NCBI GenBank assembly: GCA_032654645.1
Contig: JAULAW010000015.1
Span: 62,001-126,000 of the forward strand
DNA length: 64,000 nucleotides
Direction: 5' to 3'
From: CAITJF01 sp032654645
GTDB taxonomy: Bacteria > Pseudomonadota > Gammaproteobacteria > Burkholderiales > Gallionellaceae
Below, in pieces: positions 41,105 to 50,022 of the stretch (position 1 is its first letter; each line of letters begins with the position of its first letter). The translations under genes were made by a program, and so were the position numbers. The notes under the pieces were generated by a model. It had not been told where the DNA came from. It was given only the letters and a program-made list of their open reading frames with translations, and did no database searches.

Positions 41105-42060
41105 CGCTCCAATACTGCCAATCCGAAGCCATAGCGTCCGAATTCATTGCCGTTATAAAGCAGATACACCTTGCCGTCACATTCAAATACATGCGGGTAA
41201 CACAACATATCCGAATCCCAATCATCCGGTGTGACATTGAGGAGAGGATCCTCATCGTTCCGCGTCCAGCTCACCAGATCATCCGACCAAGCATGGCCGA
41301 TACGATAGCCGCGATCCTTGTTCTTCCTGAAGTCGGAAGACTGGCGATAGCAGAAGAACATGTGATACCGACCATCGATCTCGATCACTGTCGGCAGCGC
41401 CTGACTTTCATCCGCGTCCAAGCGGTCGGTGATGATCTGACGCGCTTCTTCCTTGACCCAGTTGATGCCGTCGCTGGAAACCGCATGACCGATCTTGTAG
41501 GTACGATCCGGTGCGGCATCCGGCGAGAATCGCTTCCAGCCGGTACCGAAGATGTACCACATATGGAACACGCCGCCGATGACTTTCACGAAGCCGTCGC
41601 CGACCAGACACGGCTCGTGCAGCGATGCCGCCAGCACGGGCCCTTCGCCGATGCGCTGGAAGGTGAGGCCGTCATCGCGGCTGATGGCCAGACCGATGGC
41701 GGTATCGACCGAGACCGAGACTCTGCGATTCCAGCCGCAGGTGTAGCCATATACGGCATCGCCGTGGCGCACGACACTCATCGGGAAGATCCCATGTTCG
41801 TCGAAACAACCAAGCCCACCGAGCGGGATGACCGTCTTGTCGGACACGCGTATGACATCGCGCAGGTTCGTCTGCATATCGACGAAGGCGATATGGCTGA
41901 GGTACTTGCCGTTGCTCTTGTCCACCGAACGGGTAGAGAAATAGATGCGCACGAAATTATCGAACACCAAAGCTTGCGGCGATTGGGCGAATTGCACGCA
42001 ATCGTTCGACAGCTTGTGTTGTGTCGGATCGAATATCTTGCCGAGCTTTTTCCACTTCAT
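41101..42060 (-). CDS. Five-bladed beta-propeller glycosidase-like protein (a)
   Basis: 319 aa, GH43/GH130-like propeller: FVRIYFSTRSVD, GLAISRDDGLTFQRIGEGPVL, YKIGHAVSSDGINWVKE, YHMFFCYRQSS and YRIGHAWSDDLVSWTRND are repeated blade motifs. No signal peptide, so it acts in the cytoplasm, odd for a hydrolase. Overlaps GNAT by 4 bases. Paralogue of the next gene. Confidence 0.8.
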   Translation of the reverse strand: MKWKKLGKIFDPTQHKLSNDCVQFAQSPQALVFDNFVRIYFSTRSVDKSNGKYLSHIAFVDMQTNLRDVIRVSDKTVIPLGGLGCFDEHGIFPMSVVRHGDAVYGYTCGWNRRVSVSVDTAIGLAISRDDGLTFQRIGEGPVLAASLHEPCLVGDGFVKVIGGVFHMWYIFGTGWKRFSPDAAPDRTYKIGHAVSSDGINWVKEEARQIITDRLDADESQALPTVIEIDGRYHMFFCYRQSSDFRKNKDRGYRIGHAWSDDLVSWTRNDEDPLLNVTPDDWDSDMLCYPHVFECDGKVYLLYNGNEFGRYGFGLAVLER

Positions 42061-42072
42061 CGCGCTTATCCC

Positions 42073-43035
42073 TTACTCCAACTTTCCATCGAGCACTGCC
42101 AGACCGAAGCCATGCCGGCCGACCTGGTTGCCGAGGTAGGCCATATAGATTTTGCCATCCAGTTCAAACACATGCGGGTAGCTAATCATCTCGGCGTCCC
42201 AGCCCTCTTCCGATACGTCGATACCCGCTCTCGCATCGTCGCGCACCCAGTCAGTCAGGTTGGTACTGGAGGCATAACCGATGCGATAGCCGTTTTCTTT
42301 GCCACGATAATGGCTGCTGTAGCGGTAACAGAAGAACATGTGATATTTGCCATTGGCATAGAACACGTCCGGGCTGGCCTGCGCTTCATCTTCTTCGATG
42401 CGGCTTTCGATCAGGTCTTTGTTGACCTTGTTCCAGTGGATGCCGTCCAGAGACGATGCCATGCGGATCTTATAGACCGGCTCCGCCCGATCCTCGATCA
42501 TCTTCCACTTACGCCCGGCGATGTACCACAGATACCAAATATCGTTGAAACGCCGAATCTTCGGCCCGCTCAACACGAATGGCTCATCCGGTGAACACGA
42601 CAACACCGGGCCGGTGCCGCGTTTGGTAAAGGTTCTGCCTCCGTCGCGGCTGGCCGCCATGCCGATCGCCACGTTGAACGGCACGGATTCGCAGCGCGTC
42701 CAGCCCGCGTAATAGGCACGTACTTCATCACCGTCACGGATGACGGAGACCGGGTAGGTGCCGAACTCGTCGAACTCACCCAGGCCACCCAGACTGAGAA
42801 TGGGTTGTTCGCCGACGTGCCACACCTTGAACAGATCGGCGCGATCCAGATCGACATAGGCAGAGTAGCTCACATATTGGCCGTTCTCGTCTGCCGGCGG
42901 GCGGCAGGAGAAGTACACGCGCACGAAATCGTCGAAGATCAAGGTTGCAGGTGCTTGCGCGAATTCCTTCAGCCAGCTGCGCCCTTCCACTTCTTGCGGC
43001 GTGAATACCTTGCCTAATTTTTTCCACTTGAACAT
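42073..43035 (-). CDS. Five-bladed beta-propeller glycosidase-like protein (b)
   Basis: 320 aa, same fold as its neighbour: MFKWKKLGKVFTPQE, FVRVYFSCRPPADENG, GMAASRDGGRTFTKRGTGPVL, YKIRMASSLDGIHWNK and YRIGYASSTNLTDWVRDD. The two proteins are about half identical by eye, an ancient tandem duplication. No signal peptide. Confidence 0.8.
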   Translation of the reverse strand: MFKWKKLGKVFTPQEVEGRSWLKEFAQAPATLIFDDFVRVYFSCRPPADENGQYVSYSAYVDLDRADLFKVWHVGEQPILSLGGLGEFDEFGTYPVSVIRDGDEVRAYYAGWTRCESVPFNVAIGMAASRDGGRTFTKRGTGPVLSCSPDEPFVLSGPKIRRFNDIWYLWYIAGRKWKMIEDRAEPVYKIRMASSLDGIHWNKVNKDLIESRIEEDEAQASPDVFYANGKYHMFFCYRYSSHYRGKENGYRIGYASSTNLTDWVRDDARAGIDVSEEGWDAEMISYPHVFELDGKIYMAYLGNQVGRHGFGLAVLDGKLE

Positions 43036-43038
43036 GGC

Positions 43039-43737
43039 TCAAATCAACTCATAGTTAGTCGTGATGCAGGTTTGGATGGCATCAAGCGGATTGAACATCA
43101 TCACGTCGATGATCGACAGCCAGGGCACGAACTCGTCACCGAACTGCAGATATTCGAACGGTTTCGATTTAATGAATTTCAACTCGATAGCCTTTTCCCG
43201 AAACGTTTCTTTAGAGTACAACTCCATGCCACCGATGGTGTTCACATAAATGTTCGCGCCGACTGCTTCACACAAGGCAAGTACTTTATCTTGGCTCTTC
43301 AGATCGTGGTCAATGGCAATGCCGGAAGATATCCTGATCTCCGTCATAATGCCCAGATGCTCGCAGGTCTTGACGATAGAGTGATGCAGGTAGCGGAACA
43401 GGTTCGTATCCTCATGCCGCACGATCTGCTCAACCAATGGAAACGTCTGAACAAAATACGGAGCGCGTCGATACACCCCCTTGAATTGGCTCAACAACTT
43501 GTCATGGTTGAAATCCGCCGCCAGTTCCCGCTCGCACACATCCAGAGAGTCCGAGCCATTTTTCAGCGGCAGCGAGAACATCACGTCCTTGCTGTTCTGC
43601 AACATACGGTTGCGGTTGATCCACCCCTTCTTCGTGTACTTGATATTGTCATAGACGACAAACAGGTCGACCGCCGCGATCAGCTGGAAATAGCCTATGT
43701 AGGGGAAGAAATACGGCTGCATGATAGCCAGCCTCAT
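43039..43737 (-). CDS. wbqC: WbqC-family protein
   Basis: 232 aa from ATG 43737, which has GGGGGAGG upstream. MRLAIMQPYFFPYIGYFQLIAAVDLFVVYDNIKYTKKGWINRNRML is the WbqC signature. The family occurs in O-antigen loci next to DegT aminotransferases and is thought to modify amino sugars. It begins 44 bases after the DegT stop. Confidence 0.92.
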   Translation of the reverse strand: MRLAIMQPYFFPYIGYFQLIAAVDLFVVYDNIKYTKKGWINRNRMLQNSKDVMFSLPLKNGSDSLDVCERELAADFNHDKLLSQFKGVYRRAPYFVQTFPLVEQIVRHEDTNLFRYLHHSIVKTCEHLGIMTEIRISSGIAIDHDLKSQDKVLALCEAVGANIYVNTIGGMELYSKETFREKAIELKFIKSKPFEYLQFGDEFVPWLSIIDVMMFNPLDAIQTCITTNYELI

Positions 43738-43780
43738 CCCGCCTCCCCCGTGGAGCCGCTCGTTTGCGTTGAGTCCACTT

Positions 43781-44887
43781 TTATTGATCCGCAATGAAAC
43801 GGGTGATATCGTCGACGACCGTCATCTCCAGATCGGGATAGATCGGCAGGCAGAGAACTTGCTGCGCTACGGCTGTTGCCACCGGGAGATTCTCTCTATG
43901 AGCAGAAGGCAAGCCGCGATACATGGGGAAGTCGGATATCAAGGGATAGAAATAGCGGCGAGGATGGATACCGCTGTCTTTGAGCTTCTGGTAAAGGTCG
44001 TCCCGGCGGATCGGGTAGCCGGCTTCGACCAGGATCGGGAAATAAGCATAGTTGGCAACCTTTTCACCTGCATCGTTCAAACAGCGAATTCCCTTCACAC
44101 CCTTGAGCCGTTCACGATAGGCCGCATTGATATCTTTACGTCGAGCAAGGGCTTGGTCTATGTATTTCAACTGCAGCAAACCTAGTGCCGCGTTGAATTC
44201 GCTCATCTTGCCGTTGATGCCGGGTGCCACCACGTTGATTTCGCCCACATGGCCGAAATTCTTCAACTGATCGATGCGCACTTTGGTCTTGGCATCGGGG
44301 CAAACAATAGCGCCGCCCTCAAAGGTGTTGAACACTTTGGTGGCATGGAAGCTCAGCACGGATAAATCACCATGATTCAACACGCTGCCATTTGCATCCT
44401 CAACACCAAAAGCATGGGCAGCGTCGTAGATAACCTTGAGGTTATAGTTGTCTGCGATTTTCTGGATGGCCTCGACATCGCATGGATGTCCGTAGCAATG
44501 CACCGGCATGATGGCCGTGGTCTGTGGGGTGATCGCCGCTTCAATTTTTGCCGGGTCGAGGTTGAGTGTGTCCGGGTCGACATCCGCGAATACCGGTTTG
44601 ATACCATTCCATAATAAAGAATGAGATGTCGCAACAAATGAATACGGCGTGGTGATGACTTCACCCGTGATTCGCAAAGCTTGTAAAGCGGTGACCAACG
44701 CAATAGTGCCATTGGTGAATAGGCTAATGTGCTCTACGCCTAGATATTCACACAGAGCTTTTTCCAATTGCTGATGGAATGGTCCTCCGTTAGTCAATAT
44801 TTTGTTATCCCATATTTTTTCCAGATAAGGAATAAACTCTTCCAGAGGCGGCAGAGATGGTTGAGTTACATATATATTCTTTTCCAT
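43781..44887 (-). CDS. DegT/DnrJ/EryC1-family sugar aminotransferase
   Basis: 368 aa. PLP-enzyme with LFTNGTIALVTALQAL, VIYDAAHAFGV (Asp contacting PLP) and LSFHATKVFNTFEGGAI (Schiff-base Lys near residue 184). Converts a keto-sugar nucleotide to an amino sugar with glutamate, as in WecE or QdtB. The dehydratase making its substrate is not in this window. Confidence 0.93.
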   Translation of the reverse strand: MEKNIYVTQPSLPPLEEFIPYLEKIWDNKILTNGGPFHQQLEKALCEYLGVEHISLFTNGTIALVTALQALRITGEVITTPYSFVATSHSLLWNGIKPVFADVDPDTLNLDPAKIEAAITPQTTAIMPVHCYGHPCDVEAIQKIADNYNLKVIYDAAHAFGVEDANGSVLNHGDLSVLSFHATKVFNTFEGGAIVCPDAKTKVRIDQLKNFGHVGEINVVAPGINGKMSEFNAALGLLQLKYIDQALARRKDINAAYRERLKGVKGIRCLNDAGEKVANYAYFPILVEAGYPIRRDDLYQKLKDSGIHPRRYFYPLISDFPMYRGLPSAHRENLPVATAVAQQVLCLPIYPDLEMTVVDDITRFIADQ

Positions 44888-44911
44888 TTCAATAACCCTC
44901 GTAAGTGAATA

Positions 44912-46513
44912 TTAACTGTGAAGGCTTTCCATGGCTAAAACTGCAGCCAGTTGCCTTCCAATCCTGTCAGCATTCGCCATGATTGTAAGCGTATGCGATT
45001 TCTCTGGAAGAGTTGGCAAACAAGCTCCATCAACAACAAAAATCCCACCAAGTCCCTCAACCTCACCGCACTGAGACGTCTCCCCGCAAGACGGCGATTC
45101 TCGCATCGGAAGCGTGCCCGCATAATGAATATCGCCACCGGGACGACCAACTGTGAAACTTCCTGGTAGCAGCATTGCACCCAAACTCCAATAAGCTTTA
45201 CGTAGCTTCTTACTAGCCTCGTCCATGAGTGGCTCGACAGCATCACAATATTTGCCTGTCACGCTCAATGATGCATCCGACTGTAATTCGGCCTCTGCAG
45301 CAGTCAAATAGCCTGGCAGGAAAACATTCCCAACCACACAGGAACTCAATAGCCCCCGTAGTAAATCAATGCCATACCGCCGCCGAAGTGGTACGTGCCG
45401 CACGAACTCGGATAACGGAATACCTGTCGTTGCAAAGGTAGAGCCAAAAGCGGTGGTGGTGTCTTGGAGATTCACGGAAAAAGACAATTGACCCAATCCG
45501 AGCCCAGGCATCCTCGGAGTGCCCAACAGTCGTGGCAGCCAAAGCAAGAACGCAGCAGTCGGACAAGATAGCAAAGGAACGGGATGCCTGTGATTCAATG
45601 TTTTCAACGCCAGTCGGGTAGTCGCCAGCGTGCCGGCAGCCAGAACAACCCGGCTTGCGGTAATTGATCTTCGCTCGTCCGCCGGAATTGTTTGACCATC
45701 CACAGCCCAATAGCTATCGTAGCGAGTCAATCCATCCACCACAAAGCCAGATAATTCGCTAAAGTTCTCATACTTGCGAAGTTCTGGCAGATCGTCGGTT
45801 GAGGAATACATCGAGTGCCGCAGACATCCCCATAAACAATTCCCCGAGAGATTACAGGCCTGACGACCAGCAATATCTTCGCTTAGTACGGCAACTCTCG
45901 ACCGCCCCAGCCTGAAACCTTGCGAATTAAGTTTTTTCCGGTGATTCAAATAATACTCAGACAAGTGCGTATGCAGCGCATCCATCGGTATCGGCGGTTG
46001 CGAATATTCATCCAGCCCGAAGTAGTCTGACATGTCATCATCAACTCTGCCGCTGATACCCATTCTTTGGCTGACCTTTGCGTAAGAAACATCCAACTCA
46101 GATGCGGGAAAAGGAAAATCAGCCATTTCGCTAGCAGAAAACCGCGCCACTCCGCATCCCCACGCATTTGACAGACCGCCTGTTGCCAACGAACCAACCG
46201 TGATGAAGTATTTTCCTACGACTTGGTTGCGCGCCTCGAACTCTTCAAAAACATAGGCATGTGAAGGCACCCGCAGCTTTGGCGAAACGGCATCACGCTT
46301 CTTCAGCGCATGGAAATCCTCGCCGACCATCCACTTCCATTGCTCGGTGTCGTTGGCGCGTGCCGAAAGGAAATCCGCTTCTGGCGGCAGTACGCCAGGT
46401 TGCTTGCCTCCATCCACCATCAGCACACGCAGGCCCGCTTCAACCAGCGGGAAAGCTACCGAAACACCTGCCGGGCCGCTACCAACAACGATGACATCAA
46501 AATCGTGGGTCAC
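44912..46513 (-). CDS. GMC-type FAD-dependent oxidoreductase
   Basis: 533 aa from GTG 46513, overlapping the epimerase stop (GTGTGA). FDVIVVGSGPAGVSVAFPLVEAGLRVLMVDGG is the FAD-binding fingerprint and the C terminus GLGGIFVVDGACLPTLPEKSHTLTIMANADRIG the GMC_oxred_C motif. May oxidise a sugar or lipid alcohol. Unusual in a glycan export cluster. Confidence 0.88.
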   Translation of the reverse strand: MTHDFDVIVVGSGPAGVSVAFPLVEAGLRVLMVDGGKQPGVLPPEADFLSARANDTEQWKWMVGEDFHALKKRDAVSPKLRVPSHAYVFEEFEARNQVVGKYFITVGSLATGGLSNAWGCGVARFSASEMADFPFPASELDVSYAKVSQRMGISGRVDDDMSDYFGLDEYSQPPIPMDALHTHLSEYYLNHRKKLNSQGFRLGRSRVAVLSEDIAGRQACNLSGNCLWGCLRHSMYSSTDDLPELRKYENFSELSGFVVDGLTRYDSYWAVDGQTIPADERRSITASRVVLAAGTLATTRLALKTLNHRHPVPLLSCPTAAFLLWLPRLLGTPRMPGLGLGQLSFSVNLQDTTTAFGSTFATTGIPLSEFVRHVPLRRRYGIDLLRGLLSSCVVGNVFLPGYLTAAEAELQSDASLSVTGKYCDAVEPLMDEASKKLRKAYWSLGAMLLPGSFTVGRPGGDIHYAGTLPMRESPSCGETSQCGEVEGLGGIFVVDGACLPTLPEKSHTLTIMANADRIGRQLAAVLAMESLHS

Positions 46514-47793
46514 ACAGCACCTCTTGCGCGATCCAGTGCAAAACGGGTCAATGGAAGAAGGGGCGTCCGCAAAACGCGCCAGAATACCTCGCACACTATT
46601 GCGTTGCCCACAGATAGCAAGCTACTAAGCCAGCCCCATTCGCGACCAAGTCCAAGAAAGCGATAAGCCCCAGACGGCGTTGCCTCGGCCAGCACAGTCG
46701 CGGCATCCAACCGCCAGGAGAATTCCATCCCTGTTGCTTTGTCAGCCCATGCGGACTTATCAAGCAACGACATTAAAATGGGAAAATTCAGAAAGGCTGA
46801 TGGCAAACCTAACGCCTGCCCGCCGCGCAGTTGCTCTACTGCGCGGATGTAGCGGCGCAGGACGGCATTACCCGGCGGTTCTTTCAATATATAAGCCAGT
46901 AGCGCCCGCCCTTCCCGCAGCAAACATCTTCTTCGATCATTGCCCGAAGGATGCATCCCGGAACGTAGGGGACGCAGCGTAAGCCCAAGCTGCCTGAGGT
47001 CGGATGCGGTCTCCATGACAGGCAGGTCGAAGAGTGAACGCAAGCGTCCCAGCCCAAGTCGATTCCACAACGTTTCACCCAGAGCGAAAGCAAGTGCATT
47101 GAAAAACACGACCGGCACAGGCACAAATCCTCGCCAGCAACGAAGCCGTGATTTGGCAATCACAGCAAGAAATTTTGAGAAGGAAACCTGCTCAGGCGCG
47201 GCAAGGCAGTACACAACCGGAGGAACATCGCCACGTTCGGCAATGCGCAGCAACCCCTCTGCTAGATCATCCACGTGAATCGGTTGAACCTTCGGAGCTG
47301 GCACGAACGCGGGAAGCGTCGGCATGCGCCTGACGGTCTTGGCCAGCATTCCGAACAGTCCGCGCAACTCACCGCCATAAACCTGCCCTGGCCGGACAAC
47401 CCAGCCTCCCGCAGACAGCACCCCATGCTCAATACGCCATTTGGTTCGCCCGTATGCGGTCGGTGCATCAGCCCGCGCTGTTTGGCTGGATACAAAAATG
47501 AATTTGGCGCCTGCCTCTTGGGCAGACTTGATTAACCTTTGTGCGGCGACCACCTCACTTCCATCTTCCAAACGGTTGGAATTGGTGGTACTGGCCGCGA
47601 GATGAATAACGGCGCCTGTCCCTGCAGGCAACACTACCGAATCGGTTGATGATAAATCAAAAAAAACCCATGGTGCCGAAAAAACTGTGGGTCTCTGACG
47701 AGACGCCATTACAACATCGTGACCACGCTTCAATGCCAAGGATGTCAAGCGCGTACCGATGTAACCAGAAGCCCCTGTTATTACCACCCTCAT
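46510..47793 (-). CDS. NAD-dependent epimerase/dehydratase with C-terminal extension
   Basis: 427 aa from ATG 47793. MRVVITGASGYIGTRLTSLALKRGHDV is the Rossmann fingerprint; FVSSQTARADAPTAYGRTKWRIE gives the Ser and YxxxK active site of extended SDR. About 130 residues beyond the usual 300 form an unrecognised C-terminal domain. Part of a coupled run methyltransferase-GtrA-epimerase-GMC with 3-4 base overlaps. Confidence 0.85.
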   Translation of the reverse strand: MRVVITGASGYIGTRLTSLALKRGHDVVMASRQRPTVFSAPWVFFDLSSTDSVVLPAGTGAVIHLAASTTNSNRLEDGSEVVAAQRLIKSAQEAGAKFIFVSSQTARADAPTAYGRTKWRIEHGVLSAGGWVVRPGQVYGGELRGLFGMLAKTVRRMPTLPAFVPAPKVQPIHVDDLAEGLLRIAERGDVPPVVYCLAAPEQVSFSKFLAVIAKSRLRCWRGFVPVPVVFFNALAFALGETLWNRLGLGRLRSLFDLPVMETASDLRQLGLTLRPLRSGMHPSGNDRRRCLLREGRALLAYILKEPPGNAVLRRYIRAVEQLRGGQALGLPSAFLNFPILMSLLDKSAWADKATGMEFSWRLDAATVLAEATPSGAYRFLGLGREWGWLSSLLSVGNAIVCEVFWRVLRTPLLPLTRFALDRARGAV

Positions 47794-48203
47794 GCATCTG
47801 CTCCAGTGCAGTTCCTTCTCTCCAAGCACTTCTGCTGCCCAGTAAAAATAAAATGCTTGCTCAACCCGTATGTCAAGGCAACACAGACGACATCTGCAAC
47901 GAATTTGGCAGCAACCGGTTCAACAATCCATACAAGCAGCAACGCAAGAATTGCCGAAGCAACGGGAACATTGAGCGCCAATAACAAAAAATACCGAATG
48001 GCCTGCTGTTTCACTGCCTGTGTTTCGCCGACACGGAACGTAAAACTTCTATGTGCAACGAAAGCAAAAATTCCCGCAGCAAGCTTGGCCGAAATATTAG
48101 CCGATATCGGACCGAGTAGTCCTGAGTGCAGCACGATCAGAAACAGCCCCATATCTATGCCATAAGCCAGCAATTGAATAACGGCATACCTCACGAAAGT
48201 CAT
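47790..48203 (-). CDS. GtrA-family membrane protein
   Basis: 137 aa from ATG 48203. TFVRYAVIQLLAYGIDMGLFLIVL, AAGIFAFVAHRSFTFRV and FVADVVCVALTYGLSKHFIF give four membrane segments and the GtrA pattern. Partner GtrB-like enzyme at 48991. Confidence 0.88.
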   Translation of the reverse strand: MTFVRYAVIQLLAYGIDMGLFLIVLHSGLLGPISANISAKLAAGIFAFVAHRSFTFRVGETQAVKQQAIRYFLLLALNVPVASAILALLLVWIVEPVAAKFVADVVCVALTYGLSKHFIFTGQQKCLERRNCTGADA

Positions 48204-48994
48204 GGCGCTACCTTGCGAATAACAATTACATGGTGCAGCGCAATCCATCTATTGAGCGGGGAAATCAACTTTTCCAACAACCCGATAAGCACGGTGAATG
48301 AATCCGGCAGAAGTTGCCGGAAATTTAAACCACCAGAAAGCAGGTATTTCAAATAATTCCCGGCAAGTTCCTGGTGCACAATCCTGAGCGAGGGATGCCT
48401 CCGCTCATAATCCATTCGGTCACGAATAAATACAATATAACTAAGCGCCTGATTCGCGCCATTCATTGGTCCTGCCACTGGCGTTTCCCAGGATGGGTAG
48501 GTTTTATCAAAGCCCTCGGTACGAAACAGCCGTTTGTAAAGAAAGGATGCAAACGGCCCATAATATGGCTCAAGTAAAATGGCTCCTCCACCCGGTAATA
48601 ACACTCGGTCAAGCTCTCGCAGAAATTGATCCGGATGGGGAAAATGATGGAAGCAATTCTGCCCATAAATTGTTCTGACCGACTTATCTGCAAAATCCAT
48701 CGCTTCCGCATTAATCACGCGATCAAGGTTTGGGGCTTCGACGACGTCTGTGGCCAACACTTCAGGATAAGAATCACGCATCGGCGAAACGCCAGAACCC
48801 AGCTCAACTTCGATACCACTGCCAGAGAAGAACTGGTGATCGAGCTTCCTGAACAAGTGATGAAACTCGGTGAATGTCTCTCGCAGCATGCGCTTCTTTT
48901 CAAGCATTTTATGATGCAGTTCGAAGCGATTTTCTCCGTCGACATCCATACCGTCAAGCAGCGGGTCACGCAAAAGATCAAGCAGGCGTCTCAC
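48200..48994 (-). CDS. SAM-dependent methyltransferase
   Basis: 264 aa. IEVELGSGVSPMRDSYPEVLATDVVEAPNLDRVINAEAMDFADKSVRTIYGQNCFHHFPHPDQFLREL contains class I motifs I-III. Overlaps the upstream GT2 and downstream gtrA by 4 bases each. Confidence 0.86.
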   Translation of the reverse strand: MRRLLDLLRDPLLDGMDVDGENRFELHHKMLEKKRMLRETFTEFHHLFRKLDHQFFSGSGIEVELGSGVSPMRDSYPEVLATDVVEAPNLDRVINAEAMDFADKSVRTIYGQNCFHHFPHPDQFLRELDRVLLPGGGAILLEPYYGPFASFLYKRLFRTEGFDKTYPSWETPVAGPMNGANQALSYIVFIRDRMDYERRHPSLRIVHQELAGNYLKYLLSGGLNFRQLLPDSFTVLIGLLEKLISPLNRWIALHHVIVIRKVAP

Positions 48995-50022
48995 TTTATT
49001 GACTTAACAAAAATGCGCCGTACCCGAAGGTTCCTGTGCCTTGGTCTGCGTGGAACCGAGGCAATGTCATAACCAAGAAACGCCAATACAAGTTGCAACC
49101 CCATAAGAATGGGCAAGGCAGCCAACATGACCGTACCTGCCGGCGTGACAACACCTTCACGCGCCGATGCAAGCCAGTGATATCCACCAAAGCCGGTTCC
49201 TGCTAGCAATAACGCCAAGCCAAGAGGCAACTCCATTGATGCTAATGATAGATCACGCAGATAATAGTTATAGAAAATTCGCTTCATAAAATTCCGTATA
49301 TGCTTGAATAGAAATTCCCCCAGAATTTTAGAAATCCTAAGATTGCTGACCTCATCGCCATATCTGGCATCCATCGGCACATCGACAACCACTGCGCGCA
49401 GTGTATTGAGCCGGAACAAGATGTCGGTTTCAAAAAAATAACGCGAGCTGATTTTTCCAAAAGGCAGATGCCGGGCAACTTCAGCATGGATTGCGGTATA
49501 TCCGTTGGTAGGATCGAACAAATCCCAATATCCAGAAGATAATTTTGTCATCAGCGACAGTACTGCATTGCCGAACAAGCGCACCTTGGGCATAGCGCGA
49601 ATCTCCTCGAGATCGAAAAAGCGATTGCCCTTGGTGTAGTCGGCCTCTCCAGCCATGATAGGCTCGATGAAATTTGGGATAAGGCTTGTGTCCATCTGCC
49701 CGTCCCCATCCACCTTGACAATCACATCCGCCCCATCGGCAATCGCTGACCGATAACCGGTCATCACGGCACCGCCTACTCCTTGGTTGCATGCGTGATA
49801 TACCACACGAACACGCTGATCCAAACAATACGCCTCAACATGTTTTCCTGATTCATCAGGGCAGGCATCATCAACAACATAGATTCGCCACACCTCATTT
49901 CCAATGCTGGCGATCACTTCCAAGACGTGCCGCGTGACTTTGTAGCAAGGAATCACGACAGCAATACGATAGTTGCTGAACGCGACTTGATCTACCTCGT
50001 GTGCTGGCGTATCAATATTCAT
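48991..50022 (-). CDS. Polyprenyl-phosphate glycosyltransferase (DPM1/GtrB type)
   Basis: 343 aa. YRIAVVIPCYKVTRHVLEVIASI, IYVVDDACPDESG, VKVDGDGQMDTSLIP (DXD) and two C-terminal membrane helices (LGLALLLAGTGFGGYHWL; AALPILMGLQLVLAFLGYDIA). Makes a lipid-phosphate sugar used by the GT39-like protein encoded just upstream. Confidence 0.92.
   Translation of the reverse strand: MNIDTPAHEVDQVAFSNYRIAVVIPCYKVTRHVLEVIASIGNEVWRIYVVDDACPDESGKHVEAYCLDQRVRVVYHACNQGVGGAVMTGYRSAIADGADVIVKVDGDGQMDTSLIPNFIEPIMAGEADYTKGNRFFDLEEIRAMPKVRLFGNAVLSLMTKLSSGYWDLFDPTNGYTAIHAEVARHLPFGKISSRYFFETDILFRLNTLRAVVVDVPMDARYGDEVSNLRISKILGEFLFKHIRNFMKRIFYNYYLRDLSLASMELPLGLALLLAGTGFGGYHWLASAREGVVTPAGTVMLAALPILMGLQLVLAFLGYDIASVPRRPRHRNLRVRRIFVKSIK

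Noticed and set aside
40942..42594. 550-codon plus-strand open frame
   Set aside because: It is antisense to the two paralogous propeller genes, whose minus-strand products show clear repeated motifs. The frame has no recognisable domain.
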